A stretch of 64,000 nt of DNA from Deinandra increscens subsp. villosa (lineage: Eukaryota > Streptophyta > Magnoliopsida > Asterales > Asteraceae), in assembly GCA_039602395.1 (NCBI GenBank), contig JBCNJP010000006.1, forward strand, positions 49,999,502-50,063,501. The letters run 5' to 3'. Each line of letters starts with the position of its first letter. The first letter of the stretch is position 1. Under the pieces are notes generated by a model, which saw only the letters and a list, made by a program, of their open reading frames with translations, searched no databases and was not told the DNA's origin. A program made the position numbers and the translations under genes. Shown piece after piece: positions 1 through 11,314 of the stretch.

Positions 1-330
1 ATGGCACAAGATTGTCCGGTTTCTGCTGCTTCTAGTTCAAGAAAAGGAAAGGTTCCATTTGTTGGTAAAGCTGCCAAACAACGATTCATTAATGAAAATG
101 GCAGAGTATTTGATGAATACCCACAACCTACATTTTTCAAAACCCAAGGAAGATTTATTCCGCGTTTTCAAAATGTTCCATATGTAGGTTGTTCGTCACA
201 ATCGACTGTGACTGGTTCATCAGATACTGATTTACCAAAACAACAAATTTGGAAACCTAAAGTGGTTTCGAAAGGAAACCAGGACACTGGTCGACCAGAA
301 GCAATTCGCTTCGGGTCATTTATAAACTGA
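1..330 (+). pseudogene. Retroelement ORF fragment, probably gag/linker of a copia-like polyprotein
   Basis: The frame is open from the first base of the window to a TGA at 328-330 (109 residues), so its true start may lie upstream. The product is basic and rich in Ser, Lys, Gln and Pro, and includes the stretch QQIWKPKVVSK. No zinc knuckle, protease or polymerase motif is present. Low-complexity basic segments of this kind lie between the gag zinc finger and the protease in plant copia polyproteins, and the downstream purine tracts and LTR support a retroelement origin. The assignment is inferred from composition and context; I do not recognise a specific family. Confidence 0.4.
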
Positions 331-2027
331 TGTGTTAGACCAGTGTGCAGGTACTTCTAGAAGACCCATCGGTGATTGAAAAGTTGCTGATGGAGGAGTA
401 TTCTACTGATTTAACTTAAATTACATGTGATATCAAATTTCAAAACTGAATTTTTTTTGAAAGCTAAACCTGAAAGGTATCCATGTCGAAAGGTCAATTT
501 TCTTTCTTTTTATATTCCGTATGTAGTTTAGGGGGAGAAAATTGAAAAACCAATAATAGCGTCTTTGTGTTTTTGTTTGTGTTAAAATGAAAATCCAAAA
601 ATAGAGTTTTCATTTTAAGGGGGAGAAAAATAGAAAAATACAAAAACATTGAAAAATGAGAAATTGATCCAACATAATTGGGAAATGATGGTACATTGGC
701 TTACGTGTCTCACTTATGGATAAAATAGATGAAAAAGCCATAAGATCATTGTTCGATGTGCTTGGTAGGCTCGGCATTAAATCAGAAAGTATTCAGATGT
801 GATAAACACATTAAATAATAATGCTTGACCAAGTGGACAACATCTTGATGCATGTCTCATGATATCAAGGAAAAGATATGTGAAAAAGAAAATGAGAAGT
901 CACTGTGTATACATGTGTTCATTTTGCAAAGATTTAAACTTGTTTGATTTTCTTTATTTTGTCAAACGATCGGACTTTCTTTGCGTATCGAAAAATCGAC
1001 CTAATTGTTGTTCGGTTGACGTTCTGCTTTCTTTTCTTTGGTGTTTCGTATAACTCATCAGACTTTCTCTGCGTATACGGAAGTATCGACCTGATTGTTG
1101 TTGAGATATACAATTTCAACTTGTTTTATTTTCTTATTTTGTTAAATCCGAGGCCTTATCTGTGTATCGGAAGATCGACCTTAAGGTAGACGATTTAACG
1201 TTCTTATTTCTTTTTGGATGGAACACAGTTGACTAATTCATGAATACAATCTCTATGTGATTAAGTCACAAGTGAAATCACAAAGTGTGATATAAAAGAA
1301 AATACATATCTGAGTATGTTTGATAATGTGGGGTACACTGGTCAAAGCAATCTAAATCAATACAATAACATATCCAGATGTTATGAGTATGACTTTGCCT
1401 GAGTTTAAGATGGACAAATTATACCAGTAATCGACATGACTTATGTGCTGAATTAATTGAAATTGAAGTGTTGTTCAGCATGTCATGTTTAATATGATCC
1501 CAAGTTGTGATCTTTCTCACAAAAGACAAAAATAGTGTCTGATTCTGTATTGCATTTATGTTTCATATCTGAAAAGTTCAAAAAGATTTTAGGTGTGTTT
1601 TAGTATAAACTTAGAAAAATCAAAAAGATTTTCGGTGTATAAAATTTCAAAAAGCCAAAAAGATTTTATTTCTTATTTGTTTTCGACCGATCGACATGTG
1701 ATACGAAATCAAATTTCAAATCTATATCTTGGATTCTCGAAGAGAAGTTTTGCGCCAAGATTAAATTTTTATTAAAGAAAAGGAAACCGCGTTTCTGTCT
1801 TCTGAAATTGCAGGTTATATGTGTCAAGACTCAAGCATGGTGAAAGGGGGAGTTTGTTATATCTTTCACAAGTGGATCTTGAAGATTAAAGATGATTCAA
1901 GAGTGATCCAGCCATGCAAGCTCTATCTCTGACGGGATTTCAAGTTGAAGATCGGATGCAGCGATGTTGAAGATTGAAGACTGAAGTTTTGTTAGAATAT
2001 AGATACACTACACGTTAAGGGGGAGTT
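331..2027 (+). other. Non-coding 3' internal region of a copia-like element
   Basis: No credible reading frame. The stretch contains purine runs of the form AGGGGGAG near 529, 620, 1846 and 2019; the last directly abuts the LTR and is the likely polypurine tract used for plus-strand priming. It also contains the 90-bp repeat listed separately. A long untranslated region between pol and the 3' LTR is known in some plant copia lineages. Confidence 0.5.
935..1190 (+). repeat. Three diverged tandem units, period about 90 bp
   Basis: The core GACTTTCTTTGCGTATCG at about 972 recurs as GACTTTCTCTGCGTATACGG at about 1062 and, more diverged, as GGCCTTATCTGTGTATCGG at about 1152. Each is followed by a variant of ATCGACCT. 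The units lie in the untranslated 3' region of the element and are not in a sustained frame. Confidence 0.7.
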
Positions 2028-2323
2028 TGTTAGAGCATATATCTATGCTATGATGTGTCTCGTGTATTGTATCTATGTGAGCGTGTCTTAGTATGAGTTT
2101 TAGTGATAATATCATTGGCACCGGACCAAATGGTATGCCCGTACCATTTGGTACGCAGCCTGTTTAGTCACTAACTATAAATAGGTTCGTGTTAGAATGA
2201 ATGAAAACACTTCTGTCATTCTTCACCTTCTGTGTGTGTTCTAGAGAGAGAAACTAGAGAGAACTTGTTTGTATCTTCAAGTGATCAATACAAAATCTCT
2301 TATTTACATTCGTGTTTTCTACA
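2028..2323 (+). mobile_element. 3' LTR of a copia-like element (about 296 bp)
   Basis: Starts with TGTTAGAGCATATATC directly after the purine tract TTAAGGGGGAGTT and probably ends with TTTTCTACA, giving TG...CA ends. A TATA-like ACTATAAATAG lies near 2173, with a pyrimidine-rich leader and an AG-rich run downstream, as expected for U3-R-U5. The matching 5' LTR lies outside the window, so the right boundary is approximate. Confidence 0.55.
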
Positions 2324-2489
2324 ATTGATCAAAGCATGCAGTAGTAAGATCGTATCTCGGTTTTACACAAGAAACCCTTCTACTTGCAAATATAACCCTG
2401 CGGAATTAAAGTTATATTTCACTTTACTTAAGCTTATGTTAGTTCTTGATTGCATAAAGATAGTAACAACGAAGTAAGAAATACTTGGC
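2324..2489. other. Junction DNA between LTR and orphan exon
   Basis: AT-rich sequence with no supported gene. It may include the LTR's target site and the region downstream of the poly(A) signal at 2490. Confidence 0.3.
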
Positions 2490-2495
2490 TTTATT
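2490..2495 (-). terminator. AATAAA polyadenylation signal
   Basis: TTTATT on the plus strand reads AATAAA on the minus strand. It sits about 210 bases downstream of the stop codon of the minus-strand exon at 2705-2931, a normal length for a plant 3' UTR. Confidence 0.4.
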
Positions 2496-2704
2496 TGCAT
2501 TAACTCAAAGCTACACTATTACAAGTTGTACGAGAACTATTTGTAAACCAAAAGCTAACTAAGCTATATATAGTGCTAATGAGATCAATGACAGCCATTG
2601 CTCTCATGCGATCTAATCTAGACCGTAAAATATAAAGTCAAATACAGACTACTAAAAGCATAAACATCGGCAATTGGAATATCTTGCGTCTAAACAGCAA
2701 CATA

Positions 2705-2931
2705 CTACTTTAGGAGAGCGGCTTGAACAGATTTAGAAGCAACCGAGAAGCTTTTGCAGGCTTGGACTTGCTGAAAAGACATCTCAGGAAAAGTCTGGTT
2801 GAACTCATTATCTGGTGGATAATCGAGTTCACCCGGAATATTCGCTAAGTGACAAAAATGCTTCTTTCCGCTTGAACTGCCAGTTCCGCTTGAAGTTGAG
2901 AATTCCGCTTCAACTTCAACTTCAGCCGGAA
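2705..2931 (-). CDS. Orphan terminal exon of an unrecognised gene
   Basis: On the minus strand an AG acceptor (sequence TTTTGTTAAG, just right of 2931) precedes an open segment of about 75 codons ending in TAG at 2705-2707. The product starts with an acidic Glu/Val stretch and a Ser/Gly run, then a compact tail including HLANIPGELDYPPDNEFNQ and ends QAALLK. An in-frame TAA lies immediately upstream of the acceptor, so the segment only makes sense as an exon. A 3' UTR with AATAAA follows. I do not recognise the family. Upstream exons are not visible; the next sequence is the RTE LINE remnant. It could be the last exon of a host gene with a TE-filled intron, a captured gene fragment, or a chance frame. 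The Ser/Gly part resembles the GTTGAAG-rich DNA of an LTR family near 49.5 kb, which lowers confidence. Confidence 0.35.
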
Positions 2932-3094
2932 CTTAACAAAATTAGCTTTCAGCCGGCAATCTTCTAAGCGCAATATTCCTTACATGGTAAAAAAACCTCC
3001 TTTATCAAACGAACACCCATACGTAATTTCAAGAGCTACAAGCATAATTCAACAAGTTTTTTACAGATTATAGTGAAAGGAAATACACATGACA
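2932..3094. other. Spacer, possible intron 3' end
   Basis: AT-rich sequence between the putative splice acceptor and the LINE remnant. On the minus strand it would be the 3' part of the intron and also the sequence just past the LINE coding end. No further gene seen. Confidence 0.3.
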
Positions 3095-4520
3095 TCAAGT
3101 CGTCATGCCGGGAAGGCGGGCAACAAACTGCGCCGCCCGCCCTCTTTGAATAGCAAAACCTAGACGTACAAAGACAAAGGTCTTCATTCTAGAGTTTGCA
3201 CTATTCTCGTGTATGACTCTTTGGATCCGTTTCAGCGTGGCTACCGCCTCCGATTAAAGATGACCGAAGGTATCAAACGCGAAGGGAACAAACACATTTT
3301 GATTTTTAATACACGCTTTCTCGTGTTTGTTCACCTTCTCAGCAGCCTCCCTGGAAGCCACTTGGCCAGCCTTGAAGGTACTGGCCCTCAGCCTCACAAG
3401 AGAGACCCCTGTAAGATCGATGCAAGCATGCTTCCCATTCTGCCACCTAAAAACAAGAACGTCGGCTGGTCTGGGAGTTGAACGACCATCTGAGGGATCA
3501 GACAGAAAATTGACAGAGCTTCCTTCTTGGCCGAGATCCCAGCCTGTGTGAAGATGTCAAAAAGAACGTCCCGAACTGTGTCATGTCTGTAGCAGTGGAC
3601 GGCATGCTCTCCAAACGAGTCCAGGCACGCCTTGTTGCAGACGGCGCATTTTTCGTCCATTTCATGAGCCTGTATTTGAGGATCGGACTATACTCAACGG
3701 ACGACATGTGCTGCCCTAACCCATCAATGGGGAGAGCGTGGAGGAAATATTGCGCATGCGGTTGTCGTAGGCATTCCCAAACAACTTCTTGTCTGACTGT
3801 CATCTCATAGGTAGTTTTCATCTCAAGCATGTTTTTACTAAAGAGGGCACTCGCCAAAACGTGTTGGGTGGGGGGGGGGGTGTCCTTGTTAGTGAAACCG
3901 CTTAGTTCAAAACCCGAAATTGTTTCATTGAGACCAGCGAGCGCTTCCTCGTAATCAGGGCCCATACCACACACCCCACTACCCCATAGGATATGGTCCT
4001 GCAACACCCAGGATTGAGCTCGTGAAGCCATAAAGGCGTACGACGACGCCTCGACCGCTGAAGAAACCCCGAGACCTCCGTGCCGAATCGGTAAGGAGGC
4101 AAGCCGCCATTGAAGGTCCCCAAAGAAGGGACCGCCACACACAACAATATCCTCGATAGCTGATCGCAGGTCCTTGTCGAAGCCAACCGCAACCGCCCTC
4201 ATATGAGCAGGGGGGCAGGTGCGTAGACCGAAGAGAAGCTTGGCAATACCCATACACGAACGAAGCAGGAGAAGTTCACATTTTGGGTCGCCAAAGTTGG
4301 GGAGGAGGCGTATAAGATCAGCTGCGGTAGTCGCCCTCCTCACGGCCAACTCTTGTATAAACTGGCCGTCGCGGCTAACGGACCCCCCAAGCAGTTTTAC
4401 CCCCCTGATCGGTCTGCTAATATCTGCAGGGAAGAGGCCCGACCGGTCCTTCCTCCCATCACAGGATGGCCAAAAGAGCTCAGTCTTCTTGATGTTAAAG
4501 GCCTCCCTTATTATTTTGTT
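3095..4520 (-). pseudogene. RTE-type LINE, C-terminal part of the reverse transcriptase protein (degenerate)
   Basis: Read on the minus strand, the sequence follows the plant RTE-like non-LTR retrotransposon protein from the RT tail to its C-terminus. It begins at about 4515 with NIKKTELFWPSC, then KLLGGSVSRDGQFIQE, LLLRSCMGIAKLLFGLRTC, FGDLQWRLASLPIRHGGLG, ASRAQSWVLQDHILWG, LPIDGLGQHMSSVEYSPILK, then CAVCNKACLDSFGEHAVHC and VRDVLFDIFTQAGISAKKEA, ending near 3095 after FVARLPGMTT. The catalytic RT motifs lie upstream in the family and are absent. The frame shifts near 3660, has small deletions (a block after HAVHC is missing) and carries a stop at about 3254. It is therefore a 5'-truncated, dead copy, probably the oldest element of the region. 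Confidence 0.85.
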
Positions 4521-4886
4521 TCACTGACTCGATGGAAGCAACAAAGAAAGAAAATTATCCACACATTTAATTCATGGAGGCCATCAAATAAGGAAGGCTT
4601 GGTCAAAATTAACCCTTCTCTGTCAACACCACCCCTTCGTCGTCACATCCAAGTTTTATTTTTCACCATCCGCCGTAAACCAGAACGAATCACCACCGGC
4701 GAACACAAAGGGCTTTCAGGATCTACTCCTTGGTCACTAGAATAAATCGAACCATAATCACGATTCAACCTTAAACTTTCTTTCTTCTTAGACCAATCTA
4801 ACGAACGGCGGCGACTCGAACAGTTACATCAAACCTTAACCACGAATCGTGAACCGTGCAATCCCGTGTGTTCAACAACGAATCTA
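4521..4886 (-). other. Leader of a minus-strand copia element, 5' part
   Basis: Lies between the primer site at 4887-4900 and the LINE remnant. On the minus strand it should be the untranslated leader of the element whose LTR starts at 4901. I see no gag; the element is truncated here. Confidence 0.35.
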
Positions 4887-4900
4887 GCTCTGATATCAAT
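4887..4900 (-). other. tRNA-iMet primer binding site
   Basis: GCTCTGATATCAAT on the plus strand reads ATTGATATCAGAGC on the minus strand, close to the plant copia primer site TGGTATCAGAGC, and directly abuts an LTR end at 4901. Confidence 0.65.
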
Positions 4901-5086
4901 TGTTAGGATTCAAGTGACGCAGTGGAATCACCAACACACAATGCACACACGATTATCATGCAGTAACGAGAAAATAAACGATAAACGACACAAGAATTTA
5001 ACGTGGTTCGGTCAATGTGACCTACATCCACGGGCTACAACTAGGTTATTTCATTAGGCAAACTGCAAAGATTACAATTACATGAC

Positions 5087-5090
<4 letters not shown>
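4901..5090 (-). mobile_element. Copia LTR, minus orientation, right end not resolved
   Basis: Starts TGTTAGGATTC directly after the primer site and contains AACGTGGTTCGGTCAATGTG and CCTACATCCACGGGC, a block I know from many plant copia LTRs. The LTR then enters (TA)n DNA hosting two foldback elements and may continue beyond 6413. No second LTR of this family is seen. Confidence 0.6.

Positions 5091-5136
<46 letters not shown>
5091..5136. repeat. (TA)n microsatellite
   Basis: Uninterrupted TA dinucleotides; left flank of the foldback element at 5137. Confidence 0.95.
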
Positions 5137-5140
<4 letters not shown>

Positions 5141-5590
5141 AAAGTTCATTGTAGACACCCCTATAAGTGTAGACAGGTAGACACCCTATTTCACATGTTA
5201 AATTACTATATTTCGCATGTGAAATTCAATAAAAGAAACTTTTTTTTTATTTTATGTAAATAAATAAATAAAATCTAAGATAAACAATGAGAATTATGAA
5301 AAATTTAATTCATGAATGACGCAGATTACGCACACTCATTTTGATCCTTTCGTTTTACTCTTTTTTCCAAAATCAAGCCATGTGCATCATAGATTTCATT
5401 ACTTAATCATTCATGAATTAAATTTTTCATAATTCTCATTGTTTATTTTAGATTTTAATTTGTTTATTTACATAAAATCTAAAAAAAAAAGTTTTTTTTA
5501 TTGAATTTCACATGCGAAATAGAGTAATTTCACATGTGAAATAGGGTGTCTACCTGTCTACACTTATGGGGGTGTCTACAATGAACCTCA

Positions 5591-5592
<2 letters not shown>
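5137..5592. mobile_element. Foldback MITE 1, about 456 bp, in (TA)n
   Basis: The left half (GTGAAAAGTTCATTGTAGAC, then ACACTTATAGG-type and CACATG-rich DNA, then AATGAGAATTATGAAAAA) is repeated in reverse complement in the right half, ending GTCTACAATGAACCTCACC. The arms are roughly 190 bp each, around a short unique centre near 5330-5400. There is no coding capacity. It is flanked by TA repeats on both sides, compatible with a TA target as used by Tc1/mariner-like elements, but the ends are not the classic Stowaway ends. Confidence 0.8.

Positions 5593-5639
<47 letters not shown>
5593..5639. repeat. (TA)n microsatellite
   Basis: TA dinucleotide run between the two foldback elements. Confidence 0.95.
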
Positions 5640-5642
<3 letters not shown>

Positions 5643-6369
5643 GAAGGATCAAATAAAAACAAGATGTTATTGCGAAAACACGAAAACAAATATTAAAACC
5701 TCTATAACTTTCTCATACGTTAATAATTTTTTAAAAAATTTGCACCAAAAGTCTTAAAATTATGTCACCTTTAATTCTGGGAAAGAAAAAATTAAACATA
5801 TAAAATTTCGTGATATTAATACGTATTAATTATATTACACATGTGCAATATTAATAAAAAACATTAATTTTTTTTTAAATTTTTTCAAGAATTAAAGATA
5901 ACAGAATTATAAGATCTATGGTACAATTTTTTATCAAAAATATTAACGTATGAAAAAGTTATAGAGGTTTTAATATTATTGCATATGTGCAATAATAACT
6001 TTTTGTTGCACATGTGCAATAATAAAAAAATTTAAAAAACGTCGAATTTTTTTTAATTTTCTCCAGAATTAAAGATAGCAGAATTATAAGATTTATAGTG
6101 CAAGTTTTTATAAAAAATTTTAACATGTGAAAAAGTTATAAAAGGTTTTAATATTATTGCATATGTGCAATAATAATAAAAAAAATATTGCACTGGTGCA
6201 ATAATAATTTTAAATTTTTTTTTTTAATTTTTTCCAGAACTAAAGATAACATAATTTTAAAGATTTTGGTGCAATTTAAAAAAAAAATATTAACGTATGA
6301 AAAAGTTTTAGAGGTTTTAATATTTGTTTTCGTGTTTTCACAATAAAAGTTCTTTTCACATGATCCTTA

Positions 6370-6371
<2 letters not shown>
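5640..6371. mobile_element. Foldback MITE 2, about 732 bp, with internal repeats
   Basis: The left end GGGGAAGGATC and the block AAAACACGAAAACAAATATT recur in reverse complement at the right end (AATATTTGTTTTCGTGTTTT ... GATCCTTACC). Inside, a unit built from AATTAAAGATA, AACGTATGAAAAAGTTATAG and TATTGCATATGTGCAATAAT is repeated about three times (near 5885, 6065 and 6235). The left arm is an inverted copy of the same unit. Non-coding; flanked by (TA)n on both sides. Confidence 0.75.

Positions 6372-6413
<42 letters not shown>
6372..6413. repeat. (TA)n microsatellite
   Basis: TA dinucleotide run directly right of foldback MITE 2. Confidence 0.95.
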
Positions 6414-6416
<3 letters not shown>

Positions 6417-8252
6417 AGTGAGATTAGGGTAAATCAACTAAAGGATCAAAACGGACCCATTAACAATGAACTAGCACAAAAGGCCTTCCCACCCAACATG
6501 GTCCTTTTAATTTTTCTTTCACAACTTTTAGTGTATACATTTATAACTAATTTTAGTTTAGTTTTGTAACAAATTTTTGATTTTATTATTATTTGCATTT
6601 GTTCAATCTAGTCATTTAGCTTTTCTAAAAGCAATCATGCATGTCGGATACGAAAAAACAATAAAAAGAAGAAAAATAGTACGTAAAATCATGCAAACGT
6701 TTGTTTACTATATATAAGAAAAATAGTTAGACACATACAAATTGTACAGAACAAAAATAGGTAGAAAACAAAGAAAATGCATCAACTTTTATAAAACCGG
6801 AAAAAAATACGGATGCATTAACTTTTATCAAAGGAGGGTTAGTCAGGGCGACCCCCTTTCTCCTTATCTCTTCTTGGTGACTATGAAAGCTTTGACTGGA
6901 TGTTAGTCAAAGCTAGATCGATGGAGATTTTTAAAGAGCAGCATTACTAAAACGCAATATAAAAAAGGGAAATGAGAAAATGCTATGCAAAGACCTTAAA
7001 ATTAGAAACGTAATTAAATATAACAAAAATTATAGACGCCTAAAAGGAACTGTACAAAATTAAAACTAATAAACCGCTTTAAAAAACAATTTAAAATGAA
7101 TTAAAAAGGACATAAAAAATAATAAAGACTCCTTCACAAACTATAAAAAATTAACGCGAAAAGAGTCATATTTTTTCTAACGCAACGTAAAGAAAACAAA
7201 AATTACAAAAAAATGGTAACGACCGAAACACTTAAAAAATTGAGCATATGACCTAAAAGCTATGGGTTACACGACTGTACCTATTAGACCACTATAAATC
7301 ATATGTTAAATTTGTTGCGTTTCAATAAAAAACAAAAAAAATATATATATTATTTTATTCATGCTATATGACATCCACATAAAAACCGCAGAGACGACGT
7401 GGTTACATTAAAAATTGCATTGCTATAACGTAACATAAAGAAAATCGAAATATAGAAAGATTTCGTAACGACGTTAAAATTAAAAAACAAACGCTAAAAG
7501 TATCGTACCTATGACGTAAAAGTTTATAATATACGACTTTAAAGAAATATTGTCTTAAGATAAAAAAAAGGAAAAAATGTTTTAGTATATATACTAAAGA
7601 TTAAGAAAAAAAATGCTAAAGATTAACCGATAAAACGAAAGAAAAAGAGGTGAAAAACAACTAGAGTTTATATATCCTCGTGTGTCCCACGGTTGACTCT
7701 AAAAAAACTATAAATACAATTATAATTTACTATAATTATGTATTTTTATATAACTATCTAAAAATTTCTCAGTAATTATAGGTGGGTCAGAGGTTTTACG
7801 ACAGTGGGCATTTAGGCGGTGGTTTCTTCTGGGATTGGATGTGTAACACAGAGGGTATTAGTTACTCGTACAGACTGCGGTCGTAACGTGTCGTGGGTAA
7901 CATTGTTTGCCATTATGAGACCCCCGAGTAACCGAATGTTTGTAGTTAAAAAAAAGAAATCTAATCACAGAAAATAAGAATTTTTGTTTATTATATTAAA
8001 ATGAAATACTTAGTAAATTTGAATTTAAACTCAACTAAAGTAAATAAAGATATAAAATTAAATAGAATAAATATTTATTAAAATTTTGACTTAATCTAAA
8101 ATTTTGTGATTATGACAAATATCATTTTTTACTAATTAAAACATCACCAAACTTTTTATTTTTTATATAGTATAGATAATATCAAAATTCATTTGATATC
8201 ATTTTCATGATTTTCCATGAAACAAAACATATTAATTAATATATATATATTA
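6414..8252. other. AT-rich DNA without a recognisable gene
   Basis: No sustained reading frame, LTR pair or clear TIR. The start may be the rest of the copia LTR begun at 4901. The only recognisable item is the LINE scrap at 6832-6933. Confidence 0.5.
6832..6933 (+). pseudogene. Scrap of a LINE reverse transcriptase
   Basis: The frame starting at 6832 reads RRVSQGDPLSPYLFLVTMKA and continues to a stop. It carries the conserved GxxQGDPLSPxLF block of plant L1-type reverse transcriptases. Only about 30 codons survive and the surrounding DNA is unrelated. Confidence 0.7.
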
Positions 8253-8257
8253 TGATA

Positions 8258-8481
8258 TATTAAGAACAACTATTATGACTATCCACATTCTTAACTCTCT
8301 TTTATCATTATGTTGTATTAATACCTTAGTCCTATAAATATGGCTATATGATGTAATGAAGAGGACAATATATGAGTTTTATACTTCTATCTAATCTCTA
8401 CTCTCTCTTCTCCTATTCTTCATATAATCTTATATCTATACATATTTAGATAGAATGCTAATGGGCTGTTGTTATTCAACA
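8258..8481 (+). repeat. C2 5' LTR (224 bp)
   Basis: Aligns base for base with 17239-17462 apart from scattered substitutions: both share TATGACTATCCACATTCTTA, TATAAATATGGCTATATGAT (a TATA box) and ATGGGCTGTTGTTATTCAAC. If the shared TATTA is included, the LTR starts with TA rather than TG; it ends with CA. Confidence 0.9.
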
Positions 8482-8495
8482 CGTTATCAGCACGA
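8482..8495 (+). other. C2 primer binding site
   Basis: CGTTATCAGCACGA directly follows the 5' LTR. I know this sequence from this position in one group of plant copia elements. It is the expected minus-strand primer site. Confidence 0.6.
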
Positions 8496-9079
8496 AATGT
8501 TCTCTCATCATGAACCACCATGTAGAGCATAATCAAATCACACAACGGTCCAGAACTACTAATCGGTATCTTTTGTTTCTTGATTTAAGGTAATGTCTCT
8601 TAGTGATTCTTGTTGGAACAATCTTTCAAATAGAATCTGGAATTTGAATTTGGTTTTATATTTCATGTTATAATGTCGGACTAGGGTCCCAACCAAAATC
8701 AAATCATACCAAGAGAGGAAGATTGATATAGTGGATTAAACAATTTTTTTTTGGTTATTTCACACACCTACTCAGTCACCCACATTCTTTCATATATTTA
8801 ACCAAACTTTATTTTATGGATGATAAACGTATAACTTAATACATTTTTATAAGTTGTCTTTTCATTCATCCTCATTGTATTGGGTTAATTGCTAATCAAT
8901 CGATAACTTAAATATGGCCTTAATCAATTTAATTAATCGGTATTAGTTGTGTATAAATGAATGTTAGATTATATTTAGACACTTGTGTTTCGGTATATAT
9001 TGATATGGAACTTAATAATTATTAATACTATAAACTAATAAAAATAATTTGGGTTATCTCATTGTAACTCGAGTTATAG

Positions 9080-9117
<38 letters not shown>

Positions 9118-9399
9118 GTTGTTATAAAATAATGTGTATATATATGTGTGTGTGGTGCAGTTATAATTTTATACATTATCATTTTTAAACTAGAAATGCA
9201 GACATTGTGTTTGGATGTCATTTAATAGATAGCAATTGATTATACGTAAATATTTATCTTTTAATGTGTTTACGTATCTTTTTGTTTGTGTGTTTAACCA
9301 TATTTCTTATTATTAATGATTATTGAAAGTGTCACACTTTATTGGTTTTCTAGCTTATAAATTAGTAATTTTTAATGGCTACAAAATCATATCATAGAT
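8496..9399 (+). other. C2 leader and 5' gag, too decayed to read
   Basis: AT-rich sequence with an (ATT)n run at 9081-9117. It holds the untranslated leader and should hold the start of gag, but I can follow no frame. Confidence 0.4.
9081..9117. repeat. (ATT)n microsatellite
   Basis: About twelve TTA/ATT triplets in a row. Confidence 0.95.
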
Positions 9400-9900
9400 A
9401 TGATAACTAGTGGTCATTTTATAACTATTACAATGACATGTAATATTACATTGCATGTTATATGAAGGCATTGAGTGAAAAACTTGGAAATGCAAAGACT
9501 TTGAAAATTGAATGCATCACTATTATCCACACTTGTCATGTGGACCAAATTAATAAAGAGGCATGACCACTAGAGAAAGGTAATACTACCAAAGCTCATT
9601 ATGAGTAGATTCATTTAAGATTGCAAGACTACAAGTCTATGCGTGGATATAACTCGGTGAGATATAGAATCACCCTCACAATTAGTTCTATGTTGTGAAA
9701 ACATTATTGGTAAGGATATGAAGAATATAAGAGCTCCTAATGAAAAATCAGGAGACTCATCTCGTTGGTAAAACCCCATTCCCAAAAGCGAATGTGGGGC
9801 ATGTGACAACATATAATGACCAAAGTGGAAGTCATGGTTATGGTCTCCTCATGTAATGACTAAAGTAAAAGTCTTGGTTGTGGTCATGGATGATATAAAA
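9400..9900 (+). pseudogene. C2 gag remnant
   Basis: Broken plus-strand frames between about 9590 and 9870 recall the gag of copia elements with a UBN2-type capsid: LQDYKSMRGYNSVRYRI resembles the family's KSVxEYNSAMFRI block, and later ANVGHVTTYNDQSG resembles the region before the Gly/Arg/His-rich nucleic-acid-binding tail. Several stops interrupt the frame. The call rests on my memory of the family. Confidence 0.5.
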
Positions 9901-11270
9901 ATATGGAGAAATTATCATTGTGTTTGGATTAAAAACACAAGATCCTTATGATGTTATTCTAGCTACTAATGAATAGAATAACTAAACCAAAATTATGGTT
10001 TATTATTACTCACATATTGTATAACCTACTTGTTATAAATTTATTGATATTATGTGTAGGTTTTAAACAAGATGTTTGTGGTATACAACATATCATAACT
10101 CTTTTATTTCTTTAATGAGTATAAGATGAATATTGCATATTAAATGCATTCATTAAGATTCCATAACTATTTTATTTTGGTGGAAGTTATGTAATAGTCA
10201 AAATGATAAGACTTGAGCATCTCGAATCATACAAGTTTACTATAAGCTCAAGTTTATATAATGACATGTTATAGTACCATGTGTTGTACAATATGATTTT
10301 ATTGTGCATCTCAATGTTAATATGCTATTATTTATATAGAACTAGAGAAAATAATTAAAAGACAAGTTGTGTTTTATTATCACAATCGGGCGAAAAAGTA
10401 TAAACATGTTTTACATATCGATATGTAATAACTTTGAGAATTACATGTTTTGTCATTATATCATGTCCTCTAGATGCTTTAAATTATACGTATAAAGGGT
10501 ATTATAATAAATCAAATAAAATACCCATTTGTGGTTTATTTTCGTTCTCATAAAAAAATATGATACTTAAAGTTTTATGCTCCTTAAATATCATAACCGA
10601 TCTATATAAGGCCATAAGATAGAAGGCCAGTAAGTCTTGAATGATTCAGACGTATAAATACTTCTCAATTGATATTATTATGAGGAAGAACCAGACAAAA
10701 TGATTTTCATACATTTAGAATGCTCGTGAAGTAGCAATAGTATGTAAAAGTATGAAATGATTTTATATCCATATGTTAAGAAAATCATGAAACATGTTTG
10801 GTTTTATTCCATTCCCTGAAGTGAATGCGAATTTATGTCCATCAGATTAATGATGATGATCATAGATGTAATTAAGATATTGTAATGATATTCATGAAGA
10901 TAATGTGATCGACCACCATAGTGGAGAAAGAAGAGAATGATCATATGAAAATAAAGTGTGAAGATCAGAAACGTGACATTACACGAATGTTTGAATGGAT
11001 ACATCATTCTCATGTATTTTAATCGCTTATTAAATAAGCATCGGTGTGACTAAAGCATATACGATCATAAACTGAAAGTTTATAGATCATGATTATTTTA
11101 TTGGCATGACCAGTTAGACCACACCGAGTCAATGATGATGTGAAACATATTGAATGTTAGAAGATTTTTCAAATTGATAATGAACATGTAATGTTTGCTC
11201 TTAAGGGAACTATTTACCGATTAAAATGGGTGTGAATCCATAAGTGATCTGGAAGTGATAAAGGATATAA

Positions 11271-11314
<44 letters not shown>

